Shown piece by piece: positions 12,081-24,543 of a stretch of 64,000 nt of DNA. Within the stretch, counting starts at the first letter, position 1, and every line of letters starts with the position of its first letter. The notes under the pieces were generated by a model. It ran no database searches. It saw only the letters and a list, made by a program, of their open reading frames with translations, and was not told where the DNA came from. Source of the stretch: Halichondria panicea (lineage: Eukaryota; Porifera; Demospongiae; Suberitida; Halichondriidae); the NCBI RefSeq assembly GCF_963675165.1, contig NC_087384.1, forward strand, positions 465,001 to 529,000, given 5' to 3'. Both the position numbers and the translations under genes were made by a program.

Positions 12081-13052
12081 ATGATGTCACCGGAAGCAAC
12101 ATTTTTCTTAACTTCCAGTCTGGTAAACAAACTGACCCTGATGTCCATCATGTCCATGGCCTACTCTCACATCCTCCCTCCCCACACCAAGCAGACAGTC
12201 CTTCAGTGGCTGCAAGAGGACATTCCAAGCTTCGATTACGCAGGAGTTGTGGTTGGAGACAAACCGAAGGAGGCGGTACTGCTCTGCAAGTCACCAGGGA
12301 TACTCTGTGGCGTACCGTTTGTAAATATCGTCTTTGAAGAGCTTGGTTGCACTGTCGAATGGTTATTTTCCGAAGGCGACTCTATAACTCCGATTACCAC
12401 AATAGCACGCATCAGTGGTCCTTCAAACAAGCTGCTACAAGGAGAGCGAACGGCACTCAATATTCTTACGCGGGCTAGTGGAGTAGCCACACTTGCTCAT
12501 GAGCTGAGCCTCGAGGCAAAACGAATCGGCTGGAAAGGAGAGGTGGCTGGCACTCGAAAGACTACACCTGGTTTCAGAATAGTCGAGAAATACGCCCTAC
12601 TGGTAGGAGGCATATCCACGCATCGCTATGATCTCTCGCATATGATTATGCTCAAAGACAATCACATATGGGCAGTTGGGAGTGTTCGAAATGCGGTTGA
12701 GGCTGCTAGAAAGGCTGGTGGTTTCAGCATCAAGATCGAAGTGGAGTGTAGAAGCATTCAAGAGGCGAGTGAAGCGGCCGACAGTGGAGCTGAAATCGTT
12801 ATGCTGGATAATTTTGAACCACCGGCTTTAGAGAAAGCCTCGAAGACATTGAAGACGTCTTACCCTCATTTGACAATTGAGGCTAGTGGAGGGATTACAA
12901 AAGACACTATGGCCCAGTACTGCATTCCTAGTGTGGACGTGGTCTCCCTAAGCAAGACTACGCAAGGTTACAGCACTGTGAACTTTTCTATAAAGTTGTG
13001 TGATGGTGAACATGATCCACATAACCCAAAAGTCACTTTAGATAATGTTTGA
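12081..13052 (+). CDS. QPRT: Nicotinate-nucleotide pyrophosphorylase (quinolinate phosphoribosyltransferase)
   Basis: A single exon of 323 codons. It makes nicotinate mononucleotide from quinolinate and PRPP in de novo NAD synthesis. The whole domain is present: the N-terminal part ([14 protein letters not shown]), [34 protein letters not shown] with the basic substrate-binding residues, [33 protein letters not shown] and EASGGIT. The first 20 residues have no family counterpart; the Met at 12141 or 12156 ([10 protein letters not shown]) fits human QPRT better, so the true start may be there. The gene lies 299 bp from the divergent TBC1D10-like gene and its stop is 56 bp before the ALKBH4 ATG. 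Lack of introns is odd beside intron-rich neighbours; it may be ancestral, a retrocopy or an old transfer. Confidence 0.95.
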   Translation: MMSPEATFFLTSSLVNKLTLMSIMSMAYSHILPPHTKQTVLQWLQEDIPSFDYAGVVVGDKPKEAVLLCKSPGILCGVPFVNIVFEELGCTVEWLFSEGDSITPITTIARISGPSNKLLQGERTALNILTRASGVATLAHELSLEAKRIGWKGEVAGTRKTTPGFRIVEKYALLVGGISTHRYDLSHMIMLKDNHIWAVGSVRNAVEAARKAGGFSIKIEVECRSIQEASEAADSGAEIVMLDNFEPPALEKASKTLKTSYPHLTIEASGGITKDTMAQYCIPSVDVVSLSKTTQGYSTVNFSIKLCDGEHDPHNPKVTLDNV

Positions 13053-13108
13053 GCTGTTGTTTATTATGTTATGTGCAAGATTTTATTTATTCCATGCACA
13101 GTGATTTT

Positions 13109-13541
13109 ATGACATCAATGCCAAATGGGTCAAAGTGTAGATACACTGAATTGCAAATGGCTGCTTGTGTGTGTAAGGGAATCAGAAGCTGTCTAATCTG
13201 TGAGGCTACCAGGCAACCCAGCCATGAAGCATCAGTGCCAACCTCCCTAGAGCTAAACATGTGCTACAAATGTGGTGCTGTGTTCAGGTACTCCCCAGCC
13301 CCACCCCCACAACCCCTCCAGGCATGCTCCCCTCCCTGTACTGCTGATGATGATGATATCAAAGTATTGCAGCCTGGGACGACTGATGAAGGCCTTAGAG
13401 ATGCTGTGAGTGACTTTAGAGGAGTGGTGGTGGTTAAGGAGTTTGTGAGTGCAGAGGAGGAGTTGTGTATGGTGGCTGATATTGATCAACAGAGGTGGGC
13501 AGACTCTCAGTCAGGTCGAAGGAAACAGGTACATGTGTGCA

Positions 13542-13585
<44 letters not shown>

Positions 13586-14356
13586 TCTGTGTGTGTGCAT
13601 GTATGTGTGTGTCTCTGTGTGTCACTGTGTGTGTGTCCTCTTTTGACTCGTGTACATATACATGTGTTTTTTGTGGCAATTTCATTAGCTGTATATAGAC
13701 AATGATACGTAAACAAAGGAGGTATCTACTGTGCAGCCTACATGATTAGCTATTGCATAAATCATGGTCAATGTTATCACTGTACCATATGTCATACACC
13801 ACCCTGTCAGGATTATGGGCCAAAAGTGAACTTCAAGAGAAAGAAGGTCAAGCTGGGATCCTTCAATGGACTGCCATCATTCAGCAAACTGTTGCTAGAT
13901 AGAATGCTCTCCACCATACCTCAACTAGACAGCTTTAAGCCTGTGGAGCTATGTAACCTTGAGTACACCCCCCACCGTGGATCAGCCATCGACCCTCACA
14001 GTGATGACAATTGGCTGTGGGGGGAACGACTAGTGACTCTCAACCTCCTCGCCTCCACACTCCTCACATTCTCCACACCCTCACATCCCACCCACTCACA
14101 CATCCCACCACCCTCTCAGTATGTGGAGCTCCATGTTCCCCTCCCCCGTCGTTCCCTTCTGATAGTGAGTGGTCCGGCTAGACACACGTGGCATCATTCC
14201 ATTAAGAGAGAGAACATTGCCTCGAGGAGAATAGCTGTCACATTGAGGGAGCTAACACCAGAGTTCCTGTCAGGTGGGAGGAGCTATGATAGCGTTGGAC
14301 ACGGCCTGCTGGAGATTGCTCAGAGATTTGACGGTCAACCTATAAACTTTGCATAA
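13109..14356 (+). CDS. ALKBH4: ALKBH4, Fe(II)/2-oxoglutarate-dependent dioxygenase
   Basis: Two exons, 13109-13528 and 13811-14356, phase 0 at the junction. Exon 1 contains CKGIRSCLICE-like cysteines (CVCKGIRSCLICEA), the typical ALKBH4 N-terminus, and ends QSGRRKQ. Exon 2 starts DYGPKVNFKRKKVK and carries the iron ligands: H and D in DPHSDDNW, and the distal H plus 2-oxoglutarate-binding Arg in the segment HHSIKRENIASRRIAVTLRE. In mammals ALKBH4 demethylates actin Lys84 and other targets. The start is uncertain: Met at 13109, 13118 or 13157 (MAACVCKG), the last giving 305 aa, close to human length. The intron contains a 100-bp GT-rich tract at 13540-13640. It follows QPRT by only 56 bp on the same strand, so the two may share regulation or a transcript. 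Confidence 0.93.
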
Positions 14357-14629
14357 GATTTTGATAATTATTTATGTACAGAGATTTCACGTGCATGACT
14401 TATTGTCTTTATTAAAATTTAAATTGTGTCTATTAATTAATTAATTATCATTATTAACCAATAAAATATTTATTAAGATTGCAACAATAAAATGATCTGA
14501 ATTTTGTAGTTCAATATATTCACACACACACACACACACACTACAAGACACTCTTGAAGACATAGCACACAATGAGAAGAGAGTTAGGGGGGGTTGGGGG
14601 AGTTAGGGGGGTTGGTTGGGGGGGAGGGG
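14357..14629. terminator. Convergent 3' ends with polyadenylation signals
   Basis: ALKBH4 (plus) and the Varp-like gene (minus) end here tail to tail. AATAAA on the plus strand occurs at 14460 and 14486; its complement TTTATT occurs at 14408 and 14469 for the minus gene. A short (CA)n and G-rich stretch (14588-14627) fills the rest. Confidence 0.5.
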
Positions 14630-17600
14630 TTAGCTGTCCGAGTAGAAATTGGAGGACACTGTCTCACTGGTCATGAGCATAGAGAGGAAAGGGCTGCACA
14701 GGAGAGAGGTGTGTGTTGGATTCATGAACCATTAGGGAAAGTATTCTACTAAACAGACCATGCAAAGTCTACTGAGTGTGATTGCAGTATTATACGTATA
14801 TAGAAGAGGAATTTAAAGGGAGAACATACTGTTTGCCATTGCATTATGATTTAAAATAGCATGCCAGAGTGTGATGTTGCTTACCCGAGCTCTGACTTCT
14901 TCTCCTCCTTCTTTTTTCTCTCCCCCCTCGATGGTTTGCTGACAATAATATGGTGCTCCGCTGTCTTTATATCGTCCAATGGTATTGGGGGTGTGGCTAT
15001 AGAGCCAAGGCTGGTCCAAGATGAGGAGGACTGGCTCTCCAGGATTTTGGGGGGAGGCTGTGGGAGAGGCAAGGTATTCGGTGAATGAAGTGTGCAAAAA
15101 GTCATGACATTACACAATGGCATCTGGTCAAAAACAGGCCCCCCCAAAAATATACTTTTGATTTTAACACATCATCTGAAAGGCCTCTCTCTTAGCTTTC
15201 AGAAAATCATAAAATTAACGTTATTGGACCAATGGAACTGAAGTTATAGTCGTTCAAAGATGCTCTATTTAACGCTGGGTATATGTAACTCACCCTTCTC
15301 TGCGGCTCTTTGGCTGCTGGCAGTAGTTTCTCTACCTCTGGTCCTTTGAGGTACTCAACGACAGCCCTGAGAGTGACGAGGGAGAAACTGAGTCTGTCTG
15401 CATCTGACAGAGACCAATGGAAGTGCTCCATGTAATACACACTGCTCAGCAGATGACCTATGGTGGTGGGGGGGGGGGGGGGGGGTTTACATTGTATACA
15501 AAATATTGGAAAGCCTGCTACGTAACTTTGTGTGCAGGTAATATAAAAGGGGGGGTTGTAAATAGGCAGCTAGGGTAAATGCATGTGTGCAGTGTACAGT
15601 AAATGCACAAGGTTTATACTGTAGTGTGTACAAAATATTGGAAAGATTGCCTACACGCGTATATTTTTAAATGAGCAAGATTTAATGTTGTAGCTACAGT
15701 ATGTGCATATACTACCCAATAGTACAGCAGACTCACTGCATTCCATTTGCACTACGATGGTTGCCTGCATGAAAGAAAGAGTACAATTAAGTCATAACCA
15801 GAACATGTACACATAGTCAATATTCCTCTCACCAGTAGTGCAATGAGATCGTCCGAGGCAAGCGGTGGTGGCTCTGGGAGAGGGTAGGGGGGAGAGATGA
15901 TAGGTACAGTACATGCAGTAGCCAACACTTGAGGCTTTGATAGTACGCTACATTAGTTGTCTACAGTAGTGAACTACCGTATAGCGTGACATTTTCGAGG
16001 GGCTTAATTTTCACTGTTTTCGTGGGTTAGCAATCCTCCACGAAAATTAGGTCCATGAAATGCTTAGTTAACAGAAGACGCTACATCATTTGACCAAATT
16101 TATTCAGCTTTTAGAGGCCATTCCACGAAATTTAAGTCCCTCGAAAATTTCGCGCTATACGGTATATTGTAATATACCACATTCCAAACACTGCATAATT
16201 ATTGCAATTTTGTACTAATTGTACGCATGTATAGATATGAATAGTGACACACGTACCTCCTAGTCTCAAACTATTTCTGAAATTGTCCCTAACATCTTCC
16301 ATGATATTCTCCTGTGGTGGAGAGAGAAAATTCAATATAATGTTGATACATGTACATGTACTTAATACGCAAGCTGGCTAGGGGGTTACTGACTAGAGCA
16401 TCTTGAAACGTGTACAGCCCCTCCAATGGTGAGCTAATGGAGTCCATTTTATTCAGCTCTCCGAGAGTCTTGCGATAGTCACTCTGAAAGTCATTAGACA
16501 GCCCCAGAAATTGCGGTGTTAGTTTTCCTCTGAGCAGATGGCATCGTTTGTTGAATATTGCCTCTTGTTTCTTGTGTAGCCCACATACAGCTGGGTAAAC
16601 CTTGGTGTGCACTGAGCAGAGCAGAACACTGTGGGGGGGGGGGGGGGGGAGGCAATCCAAGAATTCATTTACTTATATAGTGTGGAATTTTGAAGTACAT
16701 TGCATACCAAGTGATGACTAGCACAATAAAGCCACGGCTTGACAACAAAGTTTATGATAGACTGACAAAAGCAGTTCAATTTCTGGAAATACAGTCAGTG
16801 ACAGTATAAAGTGATACATGTGTGAGGAGGGTCTAGTGACATATGTGTATAATTAGAACCTGACGTACCCCTCAACTGCCAGCCAGACCACCTCCCGTAT
16901 CCTCCGATCACTCATCCTCTCGTCATCACTGTTAGCAGCCAGGAAGCTCTGCACCCAAACACACACACACAGTATGAGTTATCAGTATTAACACACTGTA
17001 CAGTACAGCACACACAAAAACATAGGTACTGTACAACCAATAGACACCACAGATAGTCAAACGTAGGACCGTAAGAACCAGTGGGACTGAGCATGTGCTA
17101 GGTTATAATTTTTTTGCCCTCCTTCCATCATAAAATATAATCATACAGTACTGAAACATAAAGTGCTCTGGTAGCTCTCACAGTGGCTGCCTGGTGAGCC
17201 ATGGCCCTGAGTTTGGAGGCTGTGTCTTGCAGTAAGCTCTCTGTCTCAACTATCATGTAGTTCTTGAAGAAGGAGGAGATCTTGGCATCCAGCTCAGCTA
17301 GCGGCTACAAGAGAGAGAGGAGAAATGGCCAACACTAAAACAACAGTAGTCAAATACATCATCCGTAGATTGCACAGTACTGCACACAATATTGATAGAT
17401 TTATGCAATTAAATACAGAGGCTAGAACTCTGAATATAGTAGTCCAGATTGCCCGAAAACACTATCGGTATAAAAATTATAAGTACTAATTGTGTTAATT
17501 GTTACAGTAAGATTGTGTAAGTACCTGCTTATGGTGGTAGAAGGACAAGAGGAATATTTTCTGTTCGTGGTAGGTACGCTTCACCTTCAGTGAGTCCTGG

Positions 17601-19222
17601 ATCATAGTAGAGGTTGCAGAAGGCTGAGGATAGGAGGGAGGGGAGGAAGGGGAGGGGAGGGAGGGAGGAAGGGGAGGGGAGGGAGGGGAGGGGAGGGAGG
17701 AGGGGAGGGAGGGAGAGAGAGAGAGAGGGAGGAAGGAGGGAGGGGAGGGGAGGGGAGGGAGGGAGGGAGGGAGGGAGGGAGATGAGGATAGGAGGTACTA
17801 CATTAATACATGGATGCGAATACTTATAAGTACATGTACTGTGTTGTTAACGGTGACCCTAAACAAAATGCATTGTACAAGACAAAAATTGTGTGTGTGT
17901 GATTTCCCCCACCTTGTATTCTGGGTCCAGTGGTCTGTCTAGAATGAATATCTTGAACTGTTGGAGTGCCCTGTTGTAAGCCAACTCCTCTGATAATACA
18001 GTGGCCTTAATCGTCCCACTAGCAGATAGAGATTGAATAGTGTTTCCTTGCATATGCCACGTCACCCTCTGACTTCCAACGTTCGAGTTGTAGCGACTGT
18101 GTGGGGAGGGGGTGTAGTTGAACATCTTTCAACAGATGTAACTTTAGTACTGTTGATCCAAGGTCAACAATTTTATGATTTTCTGAAAGCTTAGAAAAAT
18201 ATCTTTTAAAATGGTGTGTTTCAATCAAAATTTAGTCGGGGCCCTAATTTGTCATTTTTCGGGCTTGGACCATGGGCTATAATCCATGGTATCGCCGAAT
18301 TGGCTAATACTTTTATCTCTCAAATATGAACATTGATGATACCATTTGAAAGGTCTCTTTCTAAGCTTTCAGAAAATCAGAAAATCATTGAAATAGAATA
18401 CATGTACATGGAATTTAAGTTATGGCGGCTGAAAGAGTCCCCAAATATTGATTGAATGAAGGGGGAGGGGGTGTAGTTGAACATCTTTCAACAGCCGTAA
18501 CTTTAGTATCATTGATCCAATTTCATGATTTTCTGAAAGCTTAGAAAGAGACCTTTCAAATGGTGTGTTTCAATCCAAAATTTAGTTGGGGCCCTAATTT
18601 TTCGGCCTTGGACCATGGGCTGTTTATTATCCATTTGGTGTGCCCAAATTGGCAAATATTTTTATCTCTCAATTAGGAACTTTGGTGACACCATTTGAAA
18701 GCTCTCTTTATAAATTTTCAGAAAATCACAAAAGCAGTGAAATTGGATCGACAGAACTTAAGTTATGGCGACTAATGTGGAGTCATTAAACAGGGGACAA
18801 GCTTTAAAGTCAAGTTATACATGCATGACAATAGTTAGACTCACTCTCTGTACATAAGTGATGGTTCCAGCAGATGCATATCTGTGTGCGTGGGTGTGTG
18901 TGTGGGTGTGGGTGGGTGTGTGCATGTGTGTGGGGCCAGGTTGGAACAATACTGTAGAATAGAGCTCACCTACAAACTGCTTGTTGATGGTGCATCCTGC
19001 AAGTGACAATGCTTTAGGGATGCACACTAGCCAACAGTTGTGTTGAGCTCTGTCATAGAGGGGTAAAAACTGATTCTAGAAGAGTGTGTGTGTTCAGGAC
19101 AAGAAAAGTAGTTCAATTTATACCTATAACCTATATTTATCCGGTAGATGCAGTAATAAGTGCTAACTTACTTGTAGCGCTTGATAGAAGGGGTTAAACT
19201 CAAGGTCTTCACTTTCAGCCAT
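14630..19222 (-). CDS. ANKRD27/Varp-like VPS9-domain protein without ankyrin repeats, 479 aa
   Basis: Fourteen exons, all frames consistent: 19222-19172, 19075-18970, 18881-18845, 18096-17913, 17623-17525, 17304-17182, 16948-16869, 16628-16394, 16311-16257, 15873-15833, 15764-15737, 15457-15294, 15057-14885 and 14693-14630. The start MAESEDLEFNPFYQALQ mirrors the N-terminus of vertebrate ANKRD27. A weakly similar N-terminal domain follows (VTWHMQGNTIQSLSASG). Then comes a VPS9 domain: VYPAVCGLHKKQ, KLTPQFLGLSNDF, DSISSPLEGLYTFQDAL, ASDDLIALL and HLLSSVYYMEHF...VTLRAVVEYLKG. VPS9 domains activate Rab5/Rab21-type GTPases on endosomes. Human ANKRD27 is about 1050 aa with two ankyrin blocks that bind VAMP7, VPS29 and Rab32/38; here a short Ser/Lys-rich tail ends at a stop, so none of these is encoded. 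Other VPS9 families are possible, but the N-terminus favours Varp. Confidence 0.8.
15145..15270. mobile_element. Half copy of palindromic MITE, family 1
   Basis: One arm only (GAAAGGCCTCTCTCTTAGCTTTCAGAAAATC...GAAGTTATAGTCGTTCAAAGA region) in the intron between exons 12 and 13 of the Varp-like gene. Matches the right arm of the element at 5050-5366. Confidence 0.65.
15975..16164. mobile_element. MITE, family 2 (TACCGTATAGCG... termini)
   Basis: 190 bp with terminal inverted repeats ACCGTATAGCGTGACATTTT and the complement of CGAAAATTTCGCGCTATACGGT, bordered by TA. Internal motif TTTCGTGGGTTAGCAATCC. It lies in the intron between exons 9 and 10 of the Varp-like gene. Relatives: 47089-47203 and 51693-51929; solo ends near 23100 and 63612. 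Confidence 0.8.
17625..17783. repeat. (GGGA)n purine-rich tract
   Basis: About 160 bp of GGGA/GGGAGGA repeats immediately upstream (in transcript sense) of exon 5 of the Varp-like gene; on the transcribed strand it is a long pyrimidine tract ending next to the acceptor. Confidence 0.9.
18117..18440. mobile_element. Palindromic MITE, family 1
   Basis: Inverted arms run from GTTGAACATCTTTCAACAG at the left to GTTATGGCGGCTGAAAGAG at the right, with the internal CCATGGGCTATAATCCATGG palindrome. It lies directly beside a second copy at 18478-18780 in intron 3 of the Varp-like gene. Confidence 0.75.
18478..18780. mobile_element. Palindromic MITE, family 1 (second, adjacent copy)
   Basis: Same family and same orientation as the copy ending 38 bp to the left, including the duplicated GGGGGTGTAGTTGAACATC flank, so the pair arose by tandem duplication or by insertion next to each other. 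Confidence 0.7.
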
Positions 19223-19393
19223 TTTGCATTGTTTTTTATCTAACTGCGTAGATAAGCAAGTTTGTCCTTTACACTTTGATTTTTGACCCCAGTATTGACA
19301 AAATGACCTTTGGCCTTTGCGATCACTCTTTGGAATTCACCATAGAAGTACATAGCTGCTTTAATTGTTTGTGTGCCTTCTCTTAGACGAATC
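19223..19393. promoter_or_regulatory. Bidirectional promoter, Varp-like / GIT
   Basis: Only 171 bp separate the start codons of two divergently transcribed genes, both of which act in membrane traffic. The promoters must overlap. No TATA box is visible. Confidence 0.5.
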
Positions 19394-22300
19394 ATGAACG
19401 GATCATACTCCACTGGTGTCTGTGCGGACTGCGGTACTCAAGGTATGCTGAAATCTGAGTAGATAGCTATGATCTAGCTCCAAGTTTATACTTGTTAATA
19501 GTAAACTTTTGCTATTTGTATATAAATATAAAGAGCCTTAGAGAGTGTGTGTGTATTAACTGTATGCAATGATCACTCAGATCCGAGCTGGGCCTCGATC
19601 AACCGTGGAGTGTTGCTATGCAATGATTGCTGCAGTGTCCATCGTAGTCTGGGTAGACACGTCTCCCACATCCGCTCCCTGCAAGCACCTAACTGGCCTC
19701 CGGTGCTCAAGGAGGTACGTTCACTGTGTGCTGGTGGGTGGGGCTTGCTAGCACTTCAGTGGAGGGGGGACTTTAGAGAAATAAGTGGTTCAATTATGAG
19801 GTTTGCAAACATAGCTATCAATTTAATACTTATCCTACTGTTCTGTCTCTCTGATGTATACACACCCATACACCGTTTATCATGTAATTACACCCACACA
19901 CCACTCACACACCCCACACACCACTCACACACACCCCACACACACTCCACACACACCCCACTCACACACACTCCACACACACACATCACACAGACGGTGT
20001 TCACGATGGTCAAGAAAGGCTCCAACTCACTGTGGGAACACTTACTCAATGACTCCAGTCACCATCAGAAGATCAAGGTCAAGAAGCCGTCCTCAAAAGA
20101 TCCTCGGGAGAAACAGAATGCCAACAGACATGACTTCATTGTGTGTAAGTATAAGAACCTTCAGTTTCTACCCAGGACCTCAATCAAAGATCATATCAAT
20201 TCCCTGGAGGACCTCAGCAAGGTATGTGCTTGAGGGGGGGTGTGTGCGTGCTTGTGGGCGGAGGGGAGGGTGCTCTGAGCTTTAACTACAAAATACAGAG
20301 GACAAATTAGATTCCACTTGAGTGTGTTTAACAGGTAACTATGAGCTAGTTCCTGGTAACTATAGAGTGCAAATTACGTAATATTGCTGCTTTTGTTAGG
20401 CAATAAAAAGTGACGTCTAGATCATGTGCATGAGGTATCTATGTATTGTAGTGTCCCAAAGCCCGAGGGCATAGTGTGCTCATTTGTGCGTTCCTCGGCA
20501 TACACACTTCACACCATCAGGTGACTGGTCCATTATGAAAGTTCATCAATACAATGCTTACTTTCTTGCATATGGTATCTAATGTACACACGATAATAGT
20601 TTGTTCCGTGTATAATCTGTTATGGTTTTAAAGATAGCTTTCATGTATCTGCGTCCACCTATAGCAACTCCACGCCAGTGTACGTACCAACAACTTGGAG
20701 ACATGCCTCAGACTAATCTCAATAGGAGCTGACCCCAACTACAAACACCCGGTAGGTCATGGTTCAACAATCTAACGAGAAGGCTATTAGTACCTAATGG
20801 AGCGTAATAACAACATGTACTGTACACTGTGTACCATAGTAACCATGCTCATTTGAAGAAAGTTTAGCCAACAAAATCACATTGATTTCACAAAAGGTGT
20901 TTCACAAGTTATTGCTCATACAATCTGATATTCATTAATCGGCAATATTCAGTATTTCCCATTCCCGTGATGTGTACTTAGCTGATGGCTTGTGGTTCAG
21001 TTGTGCCTTGATGTTGGCACCAGTGCAGTGCTTGAAAGGAATTGTTGGGACTGCCCCACTGCTATGTTTGCGTGTGTACATTGTGTACATGATGAGATTA
21101 TGGAATGTCTTGTTTTGGATCAGTACAGTAAATTAGGTGTCCATAACCACAGTTCATTGGCTTTGACCAGTCCTTGCCTAAATTGAGGCCCACATTGGAA
21201 TGTCCTAATGGATATTTCAAGTAAAAGTTTCATTCCATATGTAGTTCTTTGTTCCATAAGGTATGTTTTGACTATACTGGTTCCAGTTTACATTTTTTGG
21301 GGGAAAAACAAGTCATCACTAAAAACATAGACTTGCTGCTGTTTCTAAACTCAGCATAATTATATCTTCCTCCCCTTTTCTTTATAGGAGCGAGGTAACA
21401 CGCCCCTCCATGTGGCGTCCCAGGCTGGTCAGGCCATGCAGGTGGAACTGTTAGTTGTGTACGGAGCTAACCCCTCCCTCCTGGACAGACTAGGCCACAC
21501 CCCCGAGGAGTGTGCACGGATTGCCGGGCATCACCAGCTGGCAGACCGTCTCATCGAGTGTCAATATGAGCTCACGGACAAGCTCTCCTTCTATCTGTGT
21601 GGTCGCACTCCAGTGCACAGCATAGGGGAGCATTTCCTGGTGCCTCAGGGGGCCGGCAAGTGAGTAGGCGTGTGTGCTAGGGGGGGGGGGCGGACAAGTG
21701 AGTGGGCATGTGTGTTAGTGGGACTATTGAGCAAACAGCATGCGTGGAAATTTGTGTTAGGCCATCATGTACTGGATGCAAAATATATGTGTAGAGGTTT
21801 GCATGTGTATCTTGTTTTGGTATTTTTCCCATTTTCTCATAAAAGCATCTTGTGCCAGAGGAGGTCCGACAGGCACGGTGCAGCTCAAGTAATTAGCCTC
21901 TGATTACTCTCAGCAAAAACATACGACGTGGGTGGTGCGTGTGCGGATAATTATTGTTCAATCAAAGGCTAATTGCCTAAGCTGCACCGCGCCTGTCGTA
22001 TCTTCTCTGATCTTGTGCAATAGCATTACTGGCCCCACCCTTTAATGTCCTAATAACCACACCCACATATTGACCACCCTCCTCTCCTTGTGTCCAGTGG
22101 TCCCAGCAAGTCTGAGGCTAGGGGTCGTCTTCAAGAGCTGAGCAACCAGTTGTTTGAAGAGCTGGCAGCTGACATCTACGATGAGGTGGACCGAAGAGAG
22201 ACAGACGCAAGTGAGTGGTGGGCGGGGCACTGTAATTACGTATACCACGCCCACACATCTCATATATCACTGTTAGCTAGTGTACAGTGTCCATAAATCA

Positions 22301-23883
22301 TCTTTGAATGGCCATAACTTTAGTTCCGTTGGTCAAATAACGTTAATTTATGATTTTCTGAAAGCTTTCAATGAGCTTGTTAAGATGGTGTCTTAAAAAT
22401 GTCTTAAAAATCAAAAGTCTATTTTTGGGACTGTTTTGAGAAAAAATACCATGGGCTATAGCCCACGGTCTTTTTCCGAAAATGAGAAATTATGGCCCGT
22501 TCCAAATTTGAGAATTGAGCATACCATCTGAAAGAGCTCCTTCTAAGCTTTCAGAAAATCAGAATATCATTGAAATTGGACCATCAGAACTGTTTTTGTT
22601 TAACTTTAATGGGCCCAAACTCTCCATAACACGTACTTTAACGTAGCTGTGTTGCAGACCACGTACCTCTTTATTTATCTAAGTGTGGCCATTATAGACA
22701 AGGTTCACTATGTACATACACAACCATATAACTACCCCCCTCCTCCCCCCTCCTCCCTCCTCCCTCCCCCCCTCCTCCTCCCTCCCTCCCCCCCCTCCTC
22801 CCCCCCTCCTCCCCCCCTCCTCCCCCCTCCTCCCCCTCCTCCTCCCCCTCCTCCTCCTCCTCCCCCCTCCTCCCCCCTTTAGTGTGGTTGACCACTCAGC
22901 AGCTGCAAAGCTCCATTGCCTTCCTCCCTGTCAACCCCACCCTCTCTCCGCTGAGGAACCAGTCCAGACAGAAGCTAGCTCTACTCAACTCCTCTGAGTT
23001 TACTCAATTACTCGTGGACATTCTCCTCGATGCTAAGAGACGGCAACAGCTCAGTATGGAGACAGGTGAGAGCTTTCTGTGTGGACTGTAGCAATCTAAT
23101 ACCGTATAGCGGGTAATTTTCGTTAGTGAAAAGTTTCGTATGAACTACCATTTAAATATTTCGTATTTGTACAGCTCAGGATAGTGACGTTGAACCTATT
23201 GCGGTAGAGCCTCCAACTCTTGTCAAAAATCCCAACTAAAAGTTGTATAATTGCTAGTGCCAGTTGCTACCAGCAGTTTGCCAGTAGGCAGCTTTTTATG
23301 AACACATTTAGTAGTATGTAGCTCAGTGTAGGTATCAGCATGGAAACTGCATGTGTGTACTATGTACTGTATGTTATAAAAGCCACAAATCACATGTTTA
23401 AATGACTGCCTTCACTCCCTCCTAGGACAAACCTCCTCCGGCACGGTGGTCCCCTCCACAGGAGAGGACAAGACGGCCGCCTTTGATCCCCACGACTACG
23501 ACGAGGTACCAAACGACGAAGCAAAATCCCCAACTTCACCCCCTAACTTGAAACCAGAGATATTACGAAAACTCCAAAAACACCAAAAACTCCCTAAGCC
23601 TCCGTCCCCCTATAGCAAGAGGACGAAGCCCAACCAGCCTACTCCTTATAAAATGTCGTCCCCCTCTCTCGTACCGAAGCCATCCTTGCGCGGTGATGTG
23701 TACTCAACCGTAGAGGAGGCAGCAAACAACGATGACAATGGCGGCGATTATGCCGAGCTCAACGATATTCCTGAGAGGGTGGTAGCAGCAGAGAAAGAAA
23801 TAGATGCTCCAGTGAGCAGGTCAAAGTTCAATCTGGTCATAGAGAGGCTCAAGAAAATAACAGTAAGTTATAATACGTCACTG

Positions 23884-23927
<44 letters not shown>

Positions 23928-23932
23928 GTGTA

Positions 23933-23963
<31 letters not shown>

Positions 23964-23976
23964 TGTGTGTGTGTGT

Positions 23977-24038
<62 letters not shown>

Positions 24039-24041
24039 GTG

Positions 24042-24079
<38 letters not shown>

Positions 24080-24100
24080 GCGTGTGTGTGTGCGTGTGTG

Positions 24101-24172
<72 letters not shown>

Positions 24173-24193
24173 GCGTGTGTGTGTGCGTGTGTG

Positions 24194-24251
<58 letters not shown>

Positions 24252-24254
24252 GTG

Positions 24255-24292
<38 letters not shown>

Positions 24293-24295
24293 GTG

Positions 24296-24339
<44 letters not shown>

Positions 24340-24360
24340 GCGTGTGCGTGTGCGTGTGTG

Positions 24361-24402
<42 letters not shown>

Positions 24403-24405
24403 GTG

Positions 24406-24453
<48 letters not shown>

Positions 24454-24474
24454 GCGTGTGCGTGTGCGTGTGTG

Positions 24475-24543
<69 letters not shown>

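Noticed and set aside
20460-20530. Possible tRNA-like or snRNA segment in GIT intron 3 (CCCGAGGGC...GTTCCTCGGC)
   Set aside because: Could not be folded into a cloverleaf and has no A/B box pair; left unannotated.
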